From assembly GCA_020725805.1 (NCBI GenBank), contig DYEF01000066.1:1-54983 (forward strand): a DNA stretch of 54,983 nucleotides, read 5' to 3'. Source of the stretch: Bdellovibrio sp. Its GTDB lineage: Bacteria > Myxococcota > SpSt-1050. Positions 7,807-18,500 of the stretch are shown one piece after another. The position numbers and the translations under genes are program-made. Every line of letters starts with the position of its first letter. The stretch's first letter is position 1. The notes under the pieces were generated by a model. The model did no database searches, was not told the origin of the DNA, and saw only the letters and a list, made by a program, of their open reading frames with translations.

Positions 7807-8368
7807 GACTGCGGTTTTACTCCTGTCAATAATACTTTTTCTCTCCTGTGCGGGTGTGGGGTATGATTCCGGAAAGCTGAAGAATCTCCACAGCGCACTT
7901 GCAACTGAGACCCGCAAGGCCTCGATTTACGACGGTTTTCAGAGCCGCGCCTTTTTCAAGGTCATCTACCGCTCATCGGAAATCAGGAAGAAATATGTAG
8001 ATTCAGTAGCCGAAGTAGACAGCCTTACGGAGGCAGAAAAAGAGACCCTCCTCTCAAAAGAGATGGATGAAGAGAAAAAGTACTTTGAGTTCTGTGTAGT
8101 ATTGTCGACTACAGAGTTCAAGGCAAACGACCTGAGTATGAAAAATTCCCTATGGAGAATATTTATGGAAGATTCATCCGGCTTCAGAATCTATCCGTCA
8201 GAGATAAAGGAGATTAAGCCCGACCAGAAAATCAAACTGCTCTATCCGGGAGTATCCCGTTTCGGAAAATTCTACCATATAAAGTTCGAAAAGAAAGACA
8301 GGACAGATATCAAAGGGATGAACCTTGTATTCTCGAGCATCCTCGGAAAGGCAGTATTCAGCTACTGA
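7799..8368 (+). CDS. Hypothetical lipoprotein (189 aa)
   Basis: I do not recognise a family. I start the gene at ATG 7799, inside the pyrE 3' end. From there a lipoprotein signal peptide is evident (MNKTAVLLLSIILFLSC, Cys17), whereas longer versions put the hydrophobic core inside the protein. The mature part is charged, with a helical, Glu/Lys-rich middle around residues 60-105 and a beta-rich C-terminal half. It overlaps pyrE by 8 bp and ends 10 bp before the M50 protease gene, so it is part of this operon. Its role is unknown. Confidence 0.75.
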   Translation: MNKTAVLLLSIILFLSCAGVGYDSGKLKNLHSALATETRKASIYDGFQSRAFFKVIYRSSEIRKKYVDSVAEVDSLTEAEKETLLSKEMDEEKKYFEFCVVLSTTEFKANDLSMKNSLWRIFMEDSSGFRIYPSEIKEIKPDQKIKLLYPGVSRFGKFYHIKFEKKDRTDIKGMNLVFSSILGKAVFSY

Positions 8369-8378
8369 ATCTATTCTT

Positions 8379-9035
8379 ATGGAAACACTCTTTAAGGTAA
8401 TATCATACTACATACCTCTTCTGCTTTCGATAACAATACACGAATATGCACACGCACTTGTTTCAAACAGACTCGGAGACGATACAGCAGAGAGATTCGG
8501 CAGACTTACCTTAAATCCCCTTGCCCATATTGATATACTCGGCACTGTTATTATGCCCATAATGGGAATCCTCTCAGGTCTCCCGTTTTTCGGCTGGGCA
8601 AAACCAGTCCCGTTTAATCCGCTCTTCTTCAGCCGCAATATCAGTATGAGAAAAGGAATTATGTATACTGCGCTTGCGGGTCCTGTAAGCAATCTCATAT
8701 TTGCCGTTTTAATGATTGTTCTGGGAAGGATGATTCTCTTTCTGATTCCCAATACCAGTTCACATATTTTCAGGGCACTCTTTCTGCTGGTTGTTAATAC
8801 AATGCAGGTAAACATCGGCCTTTTTCTCTTCAACCTTCTGCCGGTTCCTCCCCTCGACGGAAGCAAGATTCTCTACGGGATACTCCCCGAAAACAGAATG
8901 TATATCATCGAGTTTCTCGAAAAATATTCATTTGTCCTGTTTATAGCTATAATAATCTTTGCCGGCGATATAATCGGTCCGGCCTTTGTTGCATTAACAC
9001 GGTTTTTCTTTCATCTGATGGGTATTTCAATCTGA
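8379..9035 (+). CDS. Site-2 protease (M50) family membrane metalloprotease
   Basis: A polytopic membrane protein with the zinc motif HEYAH (His21, Glu22, His25) in the first helix and the third ligand in 'PVPPLDGSKIL'. 'NPLAHID' and 'GWAKPVPFNP' are typical of the short, PDZ-less group of site-2-protease-like enzymes found next to trpS and scpA in many bacteria. It should cleave substrates within the membrane; none is known from context. Five to six hydrophobic segments are visible. I chose ATG 8379 because the upstream in-frame residues overlap the lipoprotein gene and are hydrophilic. Confidence 0.9.
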   Translation: METLFKVISYYIPLLLSITIHEYAHALVSNRLGDDTAERFGRLTLNPLAHIDILGTVIMPIMGILSGLPFFGWAKPVPFNPLFFSRNISMRKGIMYTALAGPVSNLIFAVLMIVLGRMILFLIPNTSSHIFRALFLLVVNTMQVNIGLFLFNLLPVPPLDGSKILYGILPENRMYIIEFLEKYSFVLFIAIIIFAGDIIGPAFVALTRFFFHLMGISI

Positions 9036-9045
9036 CGGAGGAGAT

Positions 9046-10029
9046 ATGAAAAAGAGAGTTCTCTCAGGAATGCAGTCAACCGGCAAACTCCACATCGGGA
9101 ATTACCACGGAGCGCTTGAGCACTGGGTCAGGCTTCAGGATGATTACACCTGTTATTTCTTTGTTGCAAACTACCACTCACTCACAACACTCTATCAGAA
9201 CTCAAAAGAGGTCTACGAAAACTCGTTTCAGGTTGCAATAGACTTTCTGGCCGCAGGTATCGACCCCGGGAAATCTGTTCTTTTCATCCAGTCACTGGTG
9301 CCCGAGCATACAGAACTCCATCTGCTCCTCTCGATGTTCACCCCCATATCATGGCTCGAGAGAGTTCCGAGTTACAAGGAGAAGATAAGTAACATAGAAT
9401 TCGCGGACCTTACAACATACGGCTTTCTGGGCTATCCTGTGCTTCAGACAGCGGACATAATTCTCTACGACGCCCATTTTGTACCGGTAGGAGAAGACCA
9501 GCTGCCTCATCTCGAACTTGCAAGGGAAATTGCAAGAAGGGTCAACCACTACTACGGTGATATATTCATTGAACCTGCTCCGCTTCTGACCCCGTTTTCA
9601 AGGATACCGGGTATCGACGGGAGAAAGATGAGCAAATCATATGACAATGCGATTTTTCTGGGAGACAGTGACGAACAGATAAAGTCGAGGATTATGAATG
9701 CAATAACCGACCCGGCACGAATCAAAAAATCCGACCCGGGACACCCGGAGGTATGCAACATATTCGCCTACCACAGAATTTACAGCAGCGACATTCTCTC
9801 TCAGATAGAGAGCGAGTGCCGCACCGGCAAGAGGGGCTGCGTGGACTGTAAAAAGGAGTGTTTCCGGAATCTCACAACCGCACTCTCCCCTGTCAGGGAA
9901 AGAAGATTCAGAATCGAAAACCAGAAGGATTATATAAAAGACATTCTCAGAGAGGGCAGTAAAAAGGCGTCTTATTATGCCTCAGGTGTGCTGAACAGGC
10001 TCAGAGAAAAGATGGGAATAATGTTTTAG
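9046..10029 (+). CDS. trpS: Tryptophan-tRNA ligase
   Basis: Charges tRNA-Trp with tryptophan using ATP in the cytoplasm. This is a class I synthetase with the HIGH-type motif 'HIGN' (residues 16-19) and 'KMSKS' (194-198). The tryptophan-pocket region 'QTADIILYDAHFVPVGEDQ' is also clear. The length of 327 aa is usual for bacterial TrpS. GGAGGAG lies just before the ATG. It starts 10 bp after the protease gene and is followed by scpA, an order common in Deltaproteobacteria and Firmicutes. Confidence 0.96.
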   Translation: MKKRVLSGMQSTGKLHIGNYHGALEHWVRLQDDYTCYFFVANYHSLTTLYQNSKEVYENSFQVAIDFLAAGIDPGKSVLFIQSLVPEHTELHLLLSMFTPISWLERVPSYKEKISNIEFADLTTYGFLGYPVLQTADIILYDAHFVPVGEDQLPHLELAREIARRVNHYYGDIFIEPAPLLTPFSRIPGIDGRKMSKSYDNAIFLGDSDEQIKSRIMNAITDPARIKKSDPGHPEVCNIFAYHRIYSSDILSQIESECRTGKRGCVDCKKECFRNLTTALSPVRERRFRIENQKDYIKDILREGSKKASYYASGVLNRLREKMGIMF

Positions 10030-10038
10030 GGGCTTAAA

Positions 10039-10863
10039 ATGTCAGACAGAAAAGAGAAGGACAACGAAAGAATAACGGACTCCGAGGAGTTATTATCCCT
10101 TCAGCCCTGCATAATCAAGTTCGAGGAATTTGAAGGCCCCCTTGACCTGCTGCTGCACCTTGTAAAGGAGAAAAAGAGAGACATACTCAGCATATCCGTT
10201 GCCTCGATAGTCGATGACTATATCCGGTATCTCGACCTGATGCGCAGCCTGAATATCGATATCGCCAGCGAATATTTAAAAATGGCCGCCACACTAATCC
10301 ACCTGAAATCCAAGGCACTTGTCTATGAATCGCTTACCGAAGAAGAGGAACAGCTGCCGGAGGAAAAAAATATCATCGAGAGGATTCTGATATACAGACG
10401 GTTCAGGGATGCGGGGGCCGAACTTGCTCGAAGAAAGATGCTGATGCGTGATATCTTCATAAGAAGGGATATCAGGGAACTCAGCGAACTCGTGCCCGAC
10501 GAAGTACCGGTTGAAAACGTAGATATAATAACCCTTATCAGACTTTACCGAGAGATATGTGACAGGAGCAACAGGGACTATTCCTACGAACTGACTCCCG
10601 AGAGAGTCTCCGTCTTATCGAGAATCTACGAACTGATCGAAATCTTCAAGGAGAAGGAGAATATCAGATTTCTGGATATGTTCTCAAGGCACGAGACAAA
10701 GATAGACATTATAGTGACGTTCCTTGCAATCCTAGAGATGGCAAGGCTCAGATTCATCAAACTTGTTCAGATGCAGAATGACGAGCTGTATATAAGTGCC
10801 AATCTGGGAGAGGGGATTATGGACGAGACCATTTTCAGACCTGATAACATAGATTACAAATGA
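10039..10863 (+). CDS. scpA: Segregation and condensation protein A
   Basis: ScpA is the kleisin subunit that bridges the SMC dimer in the SMC-ScpA-ScpB condensin. The N-terminal signature 'FEGPLDLLLHLVKEKK' (about residues 29-44) and the next helix, with 'ASEYLKMAATLIHLKSK', are clear. The C-terminal winged-helix region contains 'FLAILEMARLRFIKLVQ'. A ~25-residue charged N-terminal extension precedes the kleisin core. scpB follows after 10 bp, as expected for partners. No smc gene lies in the window. Confidence 0.95.
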   Translation: MSDRKEKDNERITDSEELLSLQPCIIKFEEFEGPLDLLLHLVKEKKRDILSISVASIVDDYIRYLDLMRSLNIDIASEYLKMAATLIHLKSKALVYESLTEEEEQLPEEKNIIERILIYRRFRDAGAELARRKMLMRDIFIRRDIRELSELVPDEVPVENVDIITLIRLYREICDRSNRDYSYELTPERVSVLSRIYELIEIFKEKENIRFLDMFSRHETKIDIIVTFLAILEMARLRFIKLVQMQNDELYISANLGEGIMDETIFRPDNIDYK

Positions 10864-10873
10864 GGTATACATT

Positions 10874-11737
10874 ATGGACGAACAGAGAATAAAATCCGTA
10901 ATCGAGAGCATACTCTTCGTTTCAGACCGTCCGGTTACCCCAAGGGATATAGCAGATGTATTAGGGGACGGCTTTGATGCAAAGGGTGTCAGAAAATATC
11001 TGGAAGAGATGATGGTCTCCTATGAAAACCAGAAAGGCGGAATATTTTTGAGGGAAGTCGCCGGGGGATTCCAGCTATACACAAATCCGGAGAACGCCGA
11101 ATATCTTAAAAAACTGATTGATGTAAAGCCGTTCAAACTCTCCCGGGCTGCACTCGAGACCCTCGCAATCGTAGCCTACAGACAACCGGTAACGAAATCC
11201 GAGGTCGAGGAAATAAGAGGTGTCGATTCAACCGGCGCTATGCGTGTCCTTATCGAAAAGAAACTTGTAAAGATAGTCGGCAAAAAGGATGAACCGGGCC
11301 GTCCGTTCCTCTACGGAACGACAAAGGAATTTCTGGAATTCTTTGACCTGAAATCACTTGCCGAACTCCCGACATTAAAGGACCTCGAACAGATTGCAAA
11401 GGAGATCAATGAAGAGAGCGGCGCATCCGCAGTTCAGACGACACAGGCAGCACAGGAGATATTACAGAATCAGACAATCAGCAAAGAGGCTGTTCTGAAA
11501 GATGAAGATACAGGCAGCGAAGAGCAGGAGCAGATTCAGGAAGAGATGGCAGCATCCCAGTTCGAAGAGGCGCTCACAAGAATCGAACAGAGCAACAAAT
11601 CTGTAAAGGAGAATCTCGGGCTCTCGGAATCAGAGAAAAGCGACACAACTGTAGAAACACATCAGGAAGATGGGTCAGAACCCGCAGGAGTGGAGAACCC
11701 GGTAAAGGATACCGGAGAGAAAGAGAATGAGGAATAG
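10874..11737 (+). CDS. scpB: Segregation and condensation protein B with acidic tail
   Basis: The partner of ScpA in bacterial condensin. The paired winged-helix core covers about residues 1-175, with 'ESILFVSDRPVT', 'ALETLAIVAYRQPVTKSEVEEIRGV' in two stretches and 'GRPFLYGTTKEFLEFFDL'. After the core come ~110 residues rich in Glu, Gln, Ser and Thr that look disordered. Such tails vary between lineages, and this one is long. The last 11 bp overlap acpS, so the two genes are translationally coupled. Confidence 0.94.
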   Translation: MDEQRIKSVIESILFVSDRPVTPRDIADVLGDGFDAKGVRKYLEEMMVSYENQKGGIFLREVAGGFQLYTNPENAEYLKKLIDVKPFKLSRAALETLAIVAYRQPVTKSEVEEIRGVDSTGAMRVLIEKKLVKIVGKKDEPGRPFLYGTTKEFLEFFDLKSLAELPTLKDLEQIAKEINEESGASAVQTTQAAQEILQNQTISKEAVLKDEDTGSEEQEQIQEEMAASQFEEALTRIEQSNKSVKENLGLSESEKSDTTVETHQEDGSEPAGVENPVKDTGEKENEE

Positions 11738-12104
11738 TTTTGTTATAGGCGTTGATATCGTATATGTCCCGAGAATAAATGAAATCATCTGTTCAAAGGA
11801 GAAAAACTCATTCTTAAAACGGTGTTTTTCACAAAAGGAGATAGACGAATTCCTTAAAAAAAGAGGAAGGGGGGCCGAATATCTGGCCGGTAGATTCGCC
11901 CTCAAAGAGGCACTCGTAAAGATTGCAGGAAACAGAAAGGGTATAAAATTTTCCGAGATATGCTGTCTCTCTTCGGGCAAAAGACCGTCACTCTCATTTT
12001 ACGGAGAGACAAAAGGCGTATTCAGAAAATACGAAATATCCTTTTCAATATCTCACGACAACGAATATGCATTTGCTGTCGCAATCGGGAGGAGGAAGAG
12101 ATGA
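11727..12104 (+). CDS. acpS: Holo-[acyl-carrier-protein] synthase
   Basis: Transfers phosphopantetheine from CoA to acyl carrier protein, activating it for fatty-acid synthesis. 'GVDIVYVPRI' (Asp10) and 'AGRFALKEALVK' (Glu61) are the Mg/CoA-binding signatures. The C-terminal 'SISHDNEYAFAVAI' completes the fold. The length of 125 aa is typical. It overlaps scpB by 11 bp and nnrDE by 4 bp (ATGA). Confidence 0.95.
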   Translation: MRNSFVIGVDIVYVPRINEIICSKEKNSFLKRCFSQKEIDEFLKKRGRGAEYLAGRFALKEALVKIAGNRKGIKFSEICCLSSGKRPSLSFYGETKGVFRKYEISFSISHDNEYAFAVAIGRRKR

Positions 12105-13630
12105 GAGTATATACAACAAACCAGATAAGGGAATCTGACAAAACGACAATCGAAAAATATGGCGTCCCCTCTCACTCACTTATGGAGATTGCAGGACACA
12201 AACTCTTCGACGAAATATGTAAAGTAAGACCTGAGCCGGAAAAAGTACTCGTTCTGCTCGGCCGCGGCAACAACGGGGGCGACGGACTGGTGATTGCAAG
12301 ATTATTTATCCTGAAAAAGATCAATACAAGTATCCTGCTGACAGAAGATGTCGAAAAATGCACTCCCGATTTCAGGAAGAATTTTGAGATACTTAAAAAT
12401 GTCTCATCGGAGTTCCCCTTTCTCGAGATACTGAAATATGACCCGTCCGACACGGAATTACTGAGACTCGAAGCCAATGAATCGGACCTGATTATCGATG
12501 CCCTGCTTGGCACGGGGATGAAATCAGACCTCAAACCTCCTTACAGCACACTGATACCATTTATAAATTCTCTCAACCTGAAAGAGAAGATAGTCGCCGT
12601 AGATATCCCGTCGGGTCTGAATGCAGATACAGGTTCTCCTCTTCCTGATGCAGTAAAATCATCTCTTACACTTACAATCGGAGGAGGAAAGGCAGGTCTC
12701 TACTCATATCCCGCACCTGATTTTACAGGAGAAATAAGAATTGTTGACATAGGACTCCCGGTTGCGAATCTCTCAGACCCATATATCGAAATTACAGACG
12801 AGAAAATATTCAGGTCAAGACTCAGAAGAAATGATATAAATTTCCACAAAGGCAGCGGGGGCCACATAGGAATTATAGCAGGTTCAGGAGACCGTCCCGG
12901 TGCTGCCTACCTCTCTTCTCTTGGTGCATTAAGGGGAGGAGCCGGACTTGTCACACTCTTTTCGGAAAGAGAAGTTATTAATGGAGTGACCAGACTCTTT
13001 CCCGAGGTAATGACAGAGGAGACTGACTTTGATAATGACTCGGAGGAATATCTTAGTGAACTGCTCAGCGGGATAGATTCACTTATCATTGGTCCGGGAT
13101 TATCAAATGAAAATACAGTCTTGAACTGGACAAAAAAGGTAATATCCTTCTGGGATAAGTATCTCGTTCTCGACGCAGAGGCACTGAGACTGATATCGGA
13201 GATGAAGTTCGACGAATCAAGGGTTGTGATTACCCCCCACCCTATGGAACTGTCCCGGATTATCAATACCCCGAAAGAGGAGATTCAAAAGGACAGAATC
13301 GGACACAGTATCAGATGTGCACAGCTTCTGAACACAGTTGTGGTCCTGAAAGGCGCAAGAAGTATTACCGCAAAACCGTCCGGGGACTTTACAATCAACA
13401 CCAGCGGGAATCAGTTTATGGCATCCGGCGGAATGGGAGACCTCCTCTCGGGGCTTGCGGGCACGTTGGTATACCAGACGGGGTCGGCCTATGAAGGGGC
13501 AAGGATGGCGGTATATATTCACGGACTTGCGGCAGATATTGCCACAAAGAGCATAAAAGCCCCTCTTACTGCAACCGATGTAGCTCATTTTCTGCGAGAA
13601 GCGATGGAGAAGGCACAGATATATGAATGA
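12101..13630 (+). CDS. nnrDE: Bifunctional NAD(P)H-hydrate epimerase/dehydratase
   Basis: Repairs damaged NAD(P)H hydrates. The N-terminal epimerase (YjeF_N) part has 'GRGNNGGDGLVIARL' (residues ~54-68), 'DALLGTG' and 'DIPSGLNADTG'. The C-terminal ribokinase-like dehydratase part has 'GGHIGIIAGSGDRPGAAYL', 'PHPMEL' and the nucleotide motif 'GGMGDLLSG'. At 509 aa it is the usual length of the fused enzyme. I start it at ATG 12101, preceded by GGAGGAAGAG and overlapping the acpS stop. Longer in-frame versions only add acpS antiframe residues. Confidence 0.95.
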   Translation: MRVYTTNQIRESDKTTIEKYGVPSHSLMEIAGHKLFDEICKVRPEPEKVLVLLGRGNNGGDGLVIARLFILKKINTSILLTEDVEKCTPDFRKNFEILKNVSSEFPFLEILKYDPSDTELLRLEANESDLIIDALLGTGMKSDLKPPYSTLIPFINSLNLKEKIVAVDIPSGLNADTGSPLPDAVKSSLTLTIGGGKAGLYSYPAPDFTGEIRIVDIGLPVANLSDPYIEITDEKIFRSRLRRNDINFHKGSGGHIGIIAGSGDRPGAAYLSSLGALRGGAGLVTLFSEREVINGVTRLFPEVMTEETDFDNDSEEYLSELLSGIDSLIIGPGLSNENTVLNWTKKVISFWDKYLVLDAEALRLISEMKFDESRVVITPHPMELSRIINTPKEEIQKDRIGHSIRCAQLLNTVVVLKGARSITAKPSGDFTINTSGNQFMASGGMGDLLSGLAGTLVYQTGSAYEGARMAVYIHGLAADIATKSIKAPLTATDVAHFLREAMEKAQIYE

Positions 13631-14066
13631 GTTTTTATGCAAAACATACGAAGAGACTGTATCCCTCGGAGAAGAAGTCAGCAAAACTCTCAGAGGACGG
13701 GAGATATTCGGACTCTGCGGTGAACTCGGCTCCGGCAAGACTGCGTTCGTAAAGGGCGTTGCAAAAGGTCTAGGATATAACGGATATGTAAAATCACCAA
13801 CCTTCACAATCATCAATCAGTATAATGCCGAAAGACTGAAACTGATTCATCTGGATATATACCGTCTCTCATCCTTTGAAGAACTTCTGCTCACCGGGTT
13901 CGAGTCATACATAAAAGACGACACAGTAATTATCATCGAATGGTTTGATAAATTTCCTGAACTCTCAGGAATCCCCCACATCAGAGTCGATTTCGAATAC
14001 ATAGACGAAACCACAAGAAGAATCAGATTCAGGGAAAATATTGCCGTTCTGACGAATAAACCCTAA
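13623..14066 (+). CDS. tsaE: tRNA t6A biosynthesis ATPase TsaE
   Basis: The ATPase partner in threonylcarbamoyladenosine formation on tRNAs that read ANN codons. The Walker A motif 'GELGSGKT' is at residues 33-40. 'SPTFTIINQY', 'HLDIYRLSS' and 'IIEWFDKF' are family signatures, with Trp in the last. The length of 147 aa is normal. It overlaps nnrDE by 8 bp and is the last gene of the pyrE operon. Its last 4 bp overlap the end of the convergent peptidase gene, so no terminator separates the two convergent genes. Confidence 0.95.
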   Translation: MNEFLCKTYEETVSLGEEVSKTLRGREIFGLCGELGSGKTAFVKGVAKGLGYNGYVKSPTFTIINQYNAERLKLIHLDIYRLSSFEELLLTGFESYIKDDTVIIIEWFDKFPELSGIPHIRVDFEYIDETTRRIRFRENIAVLTNKP

Positions 14067-15559
14067 TTCTTCCGGCCAAGAATTTCGAGCTTCCTCTTGA
14101 CCTTATCCGCCTCGTACTGATTACCCTGCTCTGTAAATATACTGAGAAACATCAGGTGAACTTCCCTGTCGAAGGGATTTATCCTCACCGCCCTTTCGAG
14201 CGTATCTATCGCCTTCTGGTAATCTTTAAGAGCCAGATACGCCCTCGAGAGGTTGACAAATGTGGAATAATAATCGGGATAAACATCCTTTATCCTCTCG
14301 AGAATCTCTGATGCCTCCTTAAACCGCTTTGCGTTTATAAGTGCAAAGGCCTTTCTGTTTTCGATATGCGGATTGACAGGACCTGATTTGGACGCCTTGT
14401 CGTACTCTATATATGCCGCCTCATACAGATTCTCTAAAAAGAGCAGATCTCCCAGCTTTACATATTTCATTGCGACGGCATCACCCAGATACTCCTTCTT
14501 CTTCCCATTCTTCGGTGCGGTCTCGTAATACAGATGCTCACCAGCCTGAGACTTCTGAATCCTCTTTGCAAGATATCTGAAGAACTCGTTCTCGAATCCC
14601 TTAAACGAATCAAAACCCAGCTTTTCAAAGATATAATCAATATCCTTTTTATCTCTCAGCATAGAGAGCAGGGACTTTACAAATCCTGCCCCGTTTTTTT
14701 TGTAAAGATATTCCGAGACCAAAAAGACCTCGGCAAAAGCCACTGCCGTATCCTCCTGCGAAGGCAGAAGTGCCATAGAGGGGTGTATCTGCTCGAATGT
14801 AACAAGATTCTTCTTTTCATATCTGTTTTTGAGAAGTGATAGCGTATCCGGTCTCAGGTCAGGCAATCTTCCGGGCGCATAGTGGTCGAAGTACCTCGCC
14901 AGTGCCTCGTGTATCCAGACCGGTGTCCGCTCGTATGTCACTGCGGAAATCATAAAGTGAATCAATTCGTGAACAGCGGTATTGACATAGTCGTAACCCT
15001 CAATCTGTGTTCTGGGAGAAGACATCATAATCTTGTTGAATTTTGTAACCGCAATAGTATTGGTCTTCTCTATCGCCTCGAGAGGGAGTGTGGTAAGCTT
15101 CTCGAGGTCACTCTGCTGACTGAGCAGTTCGATTCTTATCTTCTCCTTGGACTCATAACCGAAAACCGGAGCAAGAATCTTAAGGCCCGTTTCAAGTCCC
15201 TCTGCCAGATATTCAAGATAGACCTCTTCCTTTTCATCAGGATACAGAAAGACAAAATGAGCGGTCTCATATCTTTTGAATTTGGATGTAAGATTATATG
15301 CGTTGATTGCGCAGTTTGCCACATAATCCCTGTCTTTTAGTAATGAAAAGTTTTCAAAAGCCTCCTTATATCTTCCTCTGTAAAAATCAAGTTTTCCCCT
15401 CAGATACGCCTTTTCCGGCGGCTGTACACTGGTTTTATCAATGAGCCTTTCGGCCTCACCGAGTCTCAGTTCGTCGATCAGATTATCTACTTCCTGAAAA
15501 GTAATATATTCCGACGCATAGGCAGAAAAAGAAAACACCATCAGGAATAAGACTCTCAC
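14063..15559 (-). CDS. Secreted peptidase-MA-like metallopeptidase with TPR repeats
   Basis: A signal peptide (about residues 1-16, ending SAYAS) is followed by a TPR-like region. A gluzincin zinc-peptidase domain then has HELIH (His197, Glu198, His201) and a downstream 'WIHEALARYF' with Glu218 as probable third ligand. From ~370 to the end come more TPR repeats ('AYIEYDKASK', 'AIDTLERAVRINPFDREV'). This layout matches 'peptidase MA family' proteins of delta-lineage bacteria, in which a protease sits between helical repeats. It overlaps the DUF4175-like gene upstream by 4 bp, so the two are coupled and may act together at the cell envelope. The substrate is unknown. Confidence 0.85.
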   Translation of the reverse strand: MRVLFLMVFSFSAYASEYITFQEVDNLIDELRLGEAERLIDKTSVQPPEKAYLRGKLDFYRGRYKEAFENFSLLKDRDYVANCAINAYNLTSKFKRYETAHFVFLYPDEKEEVYLEYLAEGLETGLKILAPVFGYESKEKIRIELLSQQSDLEKLTTLPLEAIEKTNTIAVTKFNKIMMSSPRTQIEGYDYVNTAVHELIHFMISAVTYERTPVWIHEALARYFDHYAPGRLPDLRPDTLSLLKNRYEKKNLVTFEQIHPSMALLPSQEDTAVAFAEVFLVSEYLYKKNGAGFVKSLLSMLRDKKDIDYIFEKLGFDSFKGFENEFFRYLAKRIQKSQAGEHLYYETAPKNGKKKEYLGDAVAMKYVKLGDLLFLENLYEAAYIEYDKASKSGPVNPHIENRKAFALINAKRFKEASEILERIKDVYPDYYSTFVNLSRAYLALKDYQKAIDTLERAVRINPFDREVHLMFLSIFTEQGNQYEADKVKRKLEILGRKN

Positions 15560-18500
15560 TTGATTATCTCCTCATAATACCTTCTTATAAACTCCTCATA
15601 CCCCTTTACCTCATCCTCCTGTAGGGCCTTGAGTATCTCCTCCCTCAGTCTCTCCTTTGGCCTGAAATCCTCTTTTCTGGGCATCTTGACCTCAGCCGTC
15701 CTGAATTTCTTCTTCTCTCCCTCTCCCTCCTCTTCTTCACCCTGAGCCATCATCTTCGAACGTCTCGACTTCATTTTCGAAATCTCCCTCTTGGCATCAT
15801 CCAGTTTCGAAATACTGTCATCTGCATTCGAACGTGCAACCGGCACATCACCGTTCTTCATTGACGAAGAAGAGAGCCCCATACTGTTTTTTGCCGCATT
15901 TATATCATTATTGAATTTCTCGAAACTATTACCGAACTCCGAAAAGAGTTTCTGGGATTTCGATACAAGTTCCTCCATTGCTTTCTGGTTCTTCTCCTGT
16001 CTTGACAGGGTTTTATCAAGTCTCTTTTTCTCCTCCGCACTCAACGTCTGCTTCGAACCGTCCACAATCTCCTTTATCTTATCCCTGATATCGGACGAAC
16101 TCCTGTAAAATTCCGTAGCCTTCTTCTTATAAACCGCATCATCTGTAAACATAGTTGCAATATTCTTTATCCATTCCATCTTCGAGACCACCTGTCTGCT
16201 GATAGAAAACGCCTCGAATATCTGATAGTTTTTCAGCATATCCGGCAGCTTTCTAAGTAGTGACTGTCCCTCAACCGCCGCCTCGTATTCTCCCATATCC
16301 TTTGACTTCTTCTTGATGATATGGGCATCTCTTGTAATATCGGAGTCAAGTCTTTCTATCATCTCAATTATCTCTTTAATCCTTTTATCGAGCAGATTCT
16401 TTAATGCCTCATAATACCTCTTCCTTATATCTGCTTCCAGCTTTGCAAGTTCTGAAGATATTCCCCTCTCCTCATCGGTTATCTTGTCAATATCCGATGA
16501 CATCGATTCAAGAGAATCCATAAGTTCCTTATATTTCTCCGACGACAGATTGGAGAGCATACCTGAAAAGTCGTTCTGTATCTCTGATATCATACTGTCC
16601 AGCTCGTCAAGTCTCTTTCTGAACTTACCCATCTCGTCCTGTGCCAGATTCTCTTTCAGTTCTCCGAGACTCTTATAAAGGTCATCCGCATTCTGTGAGA
16701 GATTTTTTAGGGCCTCTTTGTTGATATTCACATCGGAGAAACTCTTTGTAAGTTCAGACTGTATATCCCTGTATTCCTTCAGACTCTTCTCGAGCAGGTC
16801 GAGTACTGCCATAATCCTGACCCTCAGTTCATCATCCTTTGTCTCATCGTATTTTTTCAGAAGTGATTTGAGTTCGTTTCTGAGTTCGGCAATCGCAGAC
16901 GAGAGCGCTGAGAGCATAGAATAAACCACTTCATCGATTATATCCTGAAGTACGAGGATATTCTTCTCGAGCATTTTTGTCTCGTCTGAAATAATCTGCA
17001 TAAACTGCCGGGGCGGTTTTTCATTCTCCTTGCCTGTAATTCGTTTCAGTGTGGGTCTGATTAAACTGCTGTGGTATTTATACTCATTGATTATCCTCTG
17101 CAATTCCATACTTACCGTATCCTTTTTATTCCTTCTCTCGACAAATTCCCCTACCTTTGCAAAAACCTCCTTTTTGAGTTCCGTCTCCGGCCTTCTTTGG
17201 GCATATTTCAGGATATCCGTATATGTAAGATTAAGTGCAAGGTGATGCAGCATACCCGTCCTCAGCTCCTTTAGAGCAGTAATATCCTTCACAAAGTGCT
17301 GACTGTTTGAGGGAATAATTATCTTGTAAAATCTGGTTCTGTTCTTCTTCGGACCCGATACCGTATCATTGTCTTCCGCCTCTAAAGCAAACATCAGTTC
17401 ACCCTGAACATATTTCGAAAGTTCGGCATAGTCCCAGAGATATTCCCCGTTCAGCTCCTTCTGCGGAGGAACGACCTCCTGTATCCTGAACGATTTCTCC
17501 TTACCGTCTGTCAGCGCTACCACAATATTAATCCGGCTCACCCCGAAATCATCGGATGCCGAATAGGAGAGACTGATTCTCTTATCCGCTTTTGAATCGG
17601 CAGAACCCCTGAGGATATTCTCGGGACCTGAGAGGTATATTTCCGGATTTTCGTCTGACAATATCCTTATCTTATATTCAGGGCTTGAATACCTGAGTCC
17701 GCTCTTAAAAAAATCAATCCTCAGAAAACTGCTCTCGTTAAGACCCACCTCACCGTCGAAATACAATCCGTCCTTCTTCATATCCAGCCGGTTGCTGCCG
17801 TATATTATACGCGCATAATCCGCATTGATTTTATTATCGACCCTCAGCCTGACGACAGTCCCCTTCAACCCCTCCAGAACCCTTTTATCGTCGTACTTTA
17901 TTATTCTTTCAAGCCCCGTATATGAGGGATAATAATATTCCTTCCTTATCTTACCGATGTCTATCAGTATACCTGCCTTCTCCGTCATTTGAGGTCTTGA
18001 GAAAACAATCATATTCCTTATCTCACGGTAATTAAAGGCAGATACGGTAATGAGTATAAAATTAAAGATAAGAAAACCATATAAAATACTCCTGACCCGT
18101 TTCGAAAAGACAAGACCCGTTTTGCCGAAAATCAGGAGTGATTCTTCAGTCTTTTTGGCATAATCAGAAATAAGTTCAGCAGAATAGGCCCTGTTCTTTT
18201 CGAGAAAAAGCTCATATGCACTCAGAAGATGTGAATACATAACTTCATTGTATGGCTTCACAATCCTGAAGAGTCTTCTGCCGGAATAATAAAACATCAT
18301 AAAGACCGTATAAAGTAATACAGCAAGCAGAGAAAAAACGGCAAAGTATCCGGGATATCTGATAAAATATGTTGCTGAGACTTCGGAAAATACGGCTGTC
18401 AGTACAGAGAGAAAGAAGACCGAAAGAACAAAAAGCCCTATAAAAAGCAGATTCCTGAGTATCAGGATATTTCTGAAAGCATTCAGTCTGTCAGTTATCC

